Shown here in pieces: positions 11,909 through 13,642 of a stretch of 13,642 nucleotides of DNA; position 1 is the stretch's first letter; every line of letters begins with the position of its first letter. The stretch is from CAZVBV01 sp964513975 (GTDB taxonomy: Bacteria > Patescibacteriota > Gracilibacteria > UBA4473), in assembly GCA_964513975.1 (NCBI GenBank), contig CAZEON010000034.1:1-13642 (forward strand), in the 5' to 3' direction. The notes beneath the pieces are model-generated. The model made no database searches. It had not been told where the DNA came from and saw only the letters and a list, made by a program, of their open reading frames with translations. The translations under genes were made by a program, and so were the position numbers.

Positions 11909-13552
11909 TCACACATCATCATCCTTCCCCAAATACGTCGTGTAGAGATAGTTGGTTTGGGCAGGGAACTCGGCTGCGAGTGTGTCTATCTGTTTGGTAA
12001 TGGGACGAATGCCTTTTTCTATTCGTTCTTTCCGTATATCTTTCGCATCTTTTTTCGTCAATCGAGCAATTTCATTATCAGAGAATCCCAGAACCTTCGC
12101 ATTACGGAGGAGTGATTCGGTAAGGTTTTCTTTTTCAAGTGTCTTCGCACAGTTCGTAATCAGTTCCAATTGTTGAAGGAACCATCGATCAATCTTCGTC
12201 ATTTCCCATATTTGCTCCAATGTAAATGTTTTGCTGTACAAACTTTCGACAATCGCAAAGAGTCTTCGTGGAGAAGCGATTCGAATATGCTTCTCGAGTT
12301 CTTCCTTGCTTTCAAACTTAGTAGGGGAGTCGAGTACTCCTTCCGATCCCACGGCCAACATTCGGACTGCTTTTTGAATACATTCAGGAAAATTTCGTCC
12401 CAGTGCCATAACCTCTCCTACGGATTTCATTTCTGTAGAAATCTCATGCGATACCTTTCGGAACTTCTGTAAATCCCATCGAGGAATCTTTACCGCAATA
12501 TAATCGAGCGCTGGTTCAAAGAAACTCGTCGTTACTTTCGTAATTGCATTTGAAATTTCTGGCATAGTTTTCCCGAGAATAATCTCAGCCGCAACTGCTG
12601 CAAGCGGATACCCTGACGCTTTTGAAGCAAGGGCTGAACTTCGACTCAGCCGCGCATTCACCTCAATAACTCGATAGTCCTGATCATCTTCTGGATTGAG
12701 TGCAAACTGAATATTACATTCTCCGACGATTCCTAGGTGTCTGATTGTTTTAATAGATACCGTTCGGAGCATTTGGTATTCCGTATTTGCCAAGGTCACA
12801 GAAGGGGAAATCACAATCGATTCTCCAGTATGAATTCCGAGCGGATCGAAGTTCTCCATATTCACCACGGTGATACAGTTGTCATCACCATCTCGCACGA
12901 CTTCATACTCCACTTCTTTCCATCCTCGCAGATCTTCCTCCACCAATACCTGAGGAGAGAAGGCGAACGCCTCTTTGGCCATTTCTTCAAATTCCTCTTC
13001 GTTCTCACAGAACCCTGATCCCTTTCCTCCAAGCGCAAATCCAGCTCGCATAATGAGAGGAAATCCAATTTTGTGAGAAGCAGATTTTGCATCTTTCAGG
13101 TTTTTCGTGGCAATTGAACGAGGAGTGAAAATTTTAATTTCTTTCAGTTTCTGTTTAAAAATTGCTCGATCCTCTGTTGCTTCAATAACCGATACTGGTG
13201 TTCCAAGCACCTTCACTTTGTGTTTCTTCAAGAACCCTGATTTCTCAAGCGCTAACCCACAATTAAGCGCTGTCTGTCCTCCAAAGGACAATGCGAGTGC
13301 ATCTGGTTTTTCTTTCTCAATAATCTTCTGTACAAATGTCGGTTTGACTGGCAAAAGATAAATCTTATCGGGTCCCGTATCTTCTGTTGTAAAATTCTGA
13401 GGATCGGTCTGAATCGTCGCAATGTTCGGGTTAATCAAAATAACCTCATGCCCATTCTTCTTGAATGCCTTAATAGCTTGTGACCCAGAATAATCAAACT
13501 CACCCGCTTCTCCTATCTTTAATGCTCCAGATCCTAAGAGTAATATTTTCAT
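11909..13552 (-). CDS. carB: Carbamoyl-phosphate synthetase large subunit, N-terminal half only (split or truncated CarB)
   Basis: CarB makes carbamoyl phosphate for pyrimidine and arginine synthesis. This 547-aa protein has LLLGSGALKIGEAGEFDYSG (4-23), FGGQTALN, the first ATP-grasp domain (about 125-385: MRAGFALGGKGSGF, LRGWKEVEYEVVRD, FDPLGIHTGESIV, YRVIEVNARLSRSSALASKA, PRWDLQKF) and the oligomerisation domain (about 400-547, ending IDTLAAEFPAQTNYLYTTY). E. coli CarB has about 1,073 residues; this stops at the junction before the second ATP-grasp, so the carbamate-phosphorylating half and allosteric domain are absent. The sequence style (GSGALKIGEAGEFDYSG) is that of Bacteroidetes/eukaryotic-type CarB. 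Split carB genes are known in some archaea and Aquifex, so this may be functional with a second gene elsewhere. It ends DDV-TGA, 24 nt from a REPIN-like repeat, with rplS convergent beyond. Confidence 0.9.
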   Translation of the reverse strand: MKILLLGSGALKIGEAGEFDYSGSQAIKAFKKNGHEVILINPNIATIQTDPQNFTTEDTGPDKIYLLPVKPTFVQKIIEKEKPDALALSFGGQTALNCGLALEKSGFLKKHKVKVLGTPVSVIEATEDRAIFKQKLKEIKIFTPRSIATKNLKDAKSASHKIGFPLIMRAGFALGGKGSGFCENEEEFEEMAKEAFAFSPQVLVEEDLRGWKEVEYEVVRDGDDNCITVVNMENFDPLGIHTGESIVISPSVTLANTEYQMLRTVSIKTIRHLGIVGECNIQFALNPEDDQDYRVIEVNARLSRSSALASKASGYPLAAVAAEIILGKTMPEISNAITKVTTSFFEPALDYIAVKIPRWDLQKFRKVSHEISTEMKSVGEVMALGRNFPECIQKAVRMLAVGSEGVLDSPTKFESKEELEKHIRIASPRRLFAIVESLYSKTFTLEQIWEMTKIDRWFLQQLELITNCAKTLEKENLTESLLRNAKVLGFSDNEIARLTKKDAKDIRKERIEKGIRPITKQIDTLAAEFPAQTNYLYTTYLGKDDDV

Positions 13553-13597
13553 ATCTTGTGTAGTTTACTAATTTTTTCGGAGGAAGGAAATAAATAT

Positions 13598-13642
13598 CTA
13601 CCGGCAAAGCCGGTAGTATTGTGAGAGCCCCTAAAAGGGGCT
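13598..13642. promoter_or_regulatory. Two hairpins upstream of carB, window edge
   Basis: CTACCGGC-AAA-GCCGGTAG (13598-13616) and AGCCCCT-AAA-AGGGGCT (13626-13642) are perfect 8-bp and 7-bp hairpins with AAA loops. On the minus strand they lie 46 and 74 nt ahead of the carB ATG. Neither is followed by a T-run on that strand. The second reaches the window edge, so a plus-strand terminator for it cannot be excluded. They may be leader hairpins, a repeat pair, or the end of an unseen upstream gene. Confidence 0.5.

Noticed and set aside
1..13642. TGA recoded as glycine or tryptophan (Gracilibacteria or Mycoplasma code)
   Set aside because: folC, rnhA, the HEPN gene, the SNase-like gene and carB all end at TGA at sensible family end points or gene junctions, and no core protein contains an in-frame TGA.
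1..13642. CRISPR array, tRNA or rRNA genes
   Set aside because: No regularly spaced direct repeats, no T-loop or acceptor-stem pattern and no rRNA signature were found on either strand by eye.

Overview
The window looks like ordinary chromosome from a small-genome, moderately AT-rich bacterium, most likely a Candidate Phyla Radiation (Patescibacteria) lineage. The reasons are gene content (trigger factor, ProS, GatB, L19, FolC and RNase HI scattered among short hypothetical proteins), tight gene packing, a winged-helix/nucleotidyltransferase-like regulator, many short intergenic repeats, and an almost complete absence of Shine-Dalgarno motifs. TGA ends at least five genes (folC, rnhA, the HEPN gene, the SNase-like gene, carB), so the standard bacterial code applies. 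This argues against the Gracilibacteria/Absconditabacteria code in which TGA is glycine. No tRNA, rRNA, CRISPR array or transposase gene was recognised. The taxonomic call is inference.

Layout: 169-1894 (+) holds an 86-aa hypothetical protein and gatB. 1895-2203 is a repeat-rich intergenic stretch that ends in a good sigma70-type promoter. 2204-3921 (+) holds a small one-helix membrane protein, an orphan RelB/DinJ-like antitoxin and folC, whose start overlaps the antitoxin gene. 3997-6880 (-) is a compressed operon proS > HEPN (AbiU2-like) > rnhA, with 0-nt and -8-nt junctions. 6881-7570 has no convincing gene but carries a minus-strand intrinsic terminator and several tiny ORFs. 7571-8560 (-) encodes an exported protein with two SNase-like domains that both seem to have lost key catalytic residues. 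8653-10187 (+) is tig plus a LapA-like membrane protein, closed by a terminator. 10472-11728 (+) has the winged-helix regulator, with two perfect palindromes just upstream, and rplS with its own promoter and an acidic tail. 11909-13552 (-) encodes only the N-terminal half of carbamoyl-phosphate synthetase large subunit.

Functional picture: much of the window serves translation and protein maturation (GatB transamidation, ProS charging, L19, trigger factor). FolC serves folate metabolism and CarB pyrimidine/arginine precursor synthesis. The accessory signal consists of the HEPN RNase-like protein in the proS operon, the orphan antitoxin, the SNase-like exported protein, and several repeat families. 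Two of the repeat families appear to have entered coding sequence (folC and rplS).

The best candidates for something new are the proS-HEPN-rnhA arrangement, the non-catalytic-looking tandem SNase protein, carB ending exactly at a domain boundary beside a REPIN-like repeat, and the double-palindrome control region of the winged-helix gene. All functional statements come from reading motifs by eye; no database search was run.
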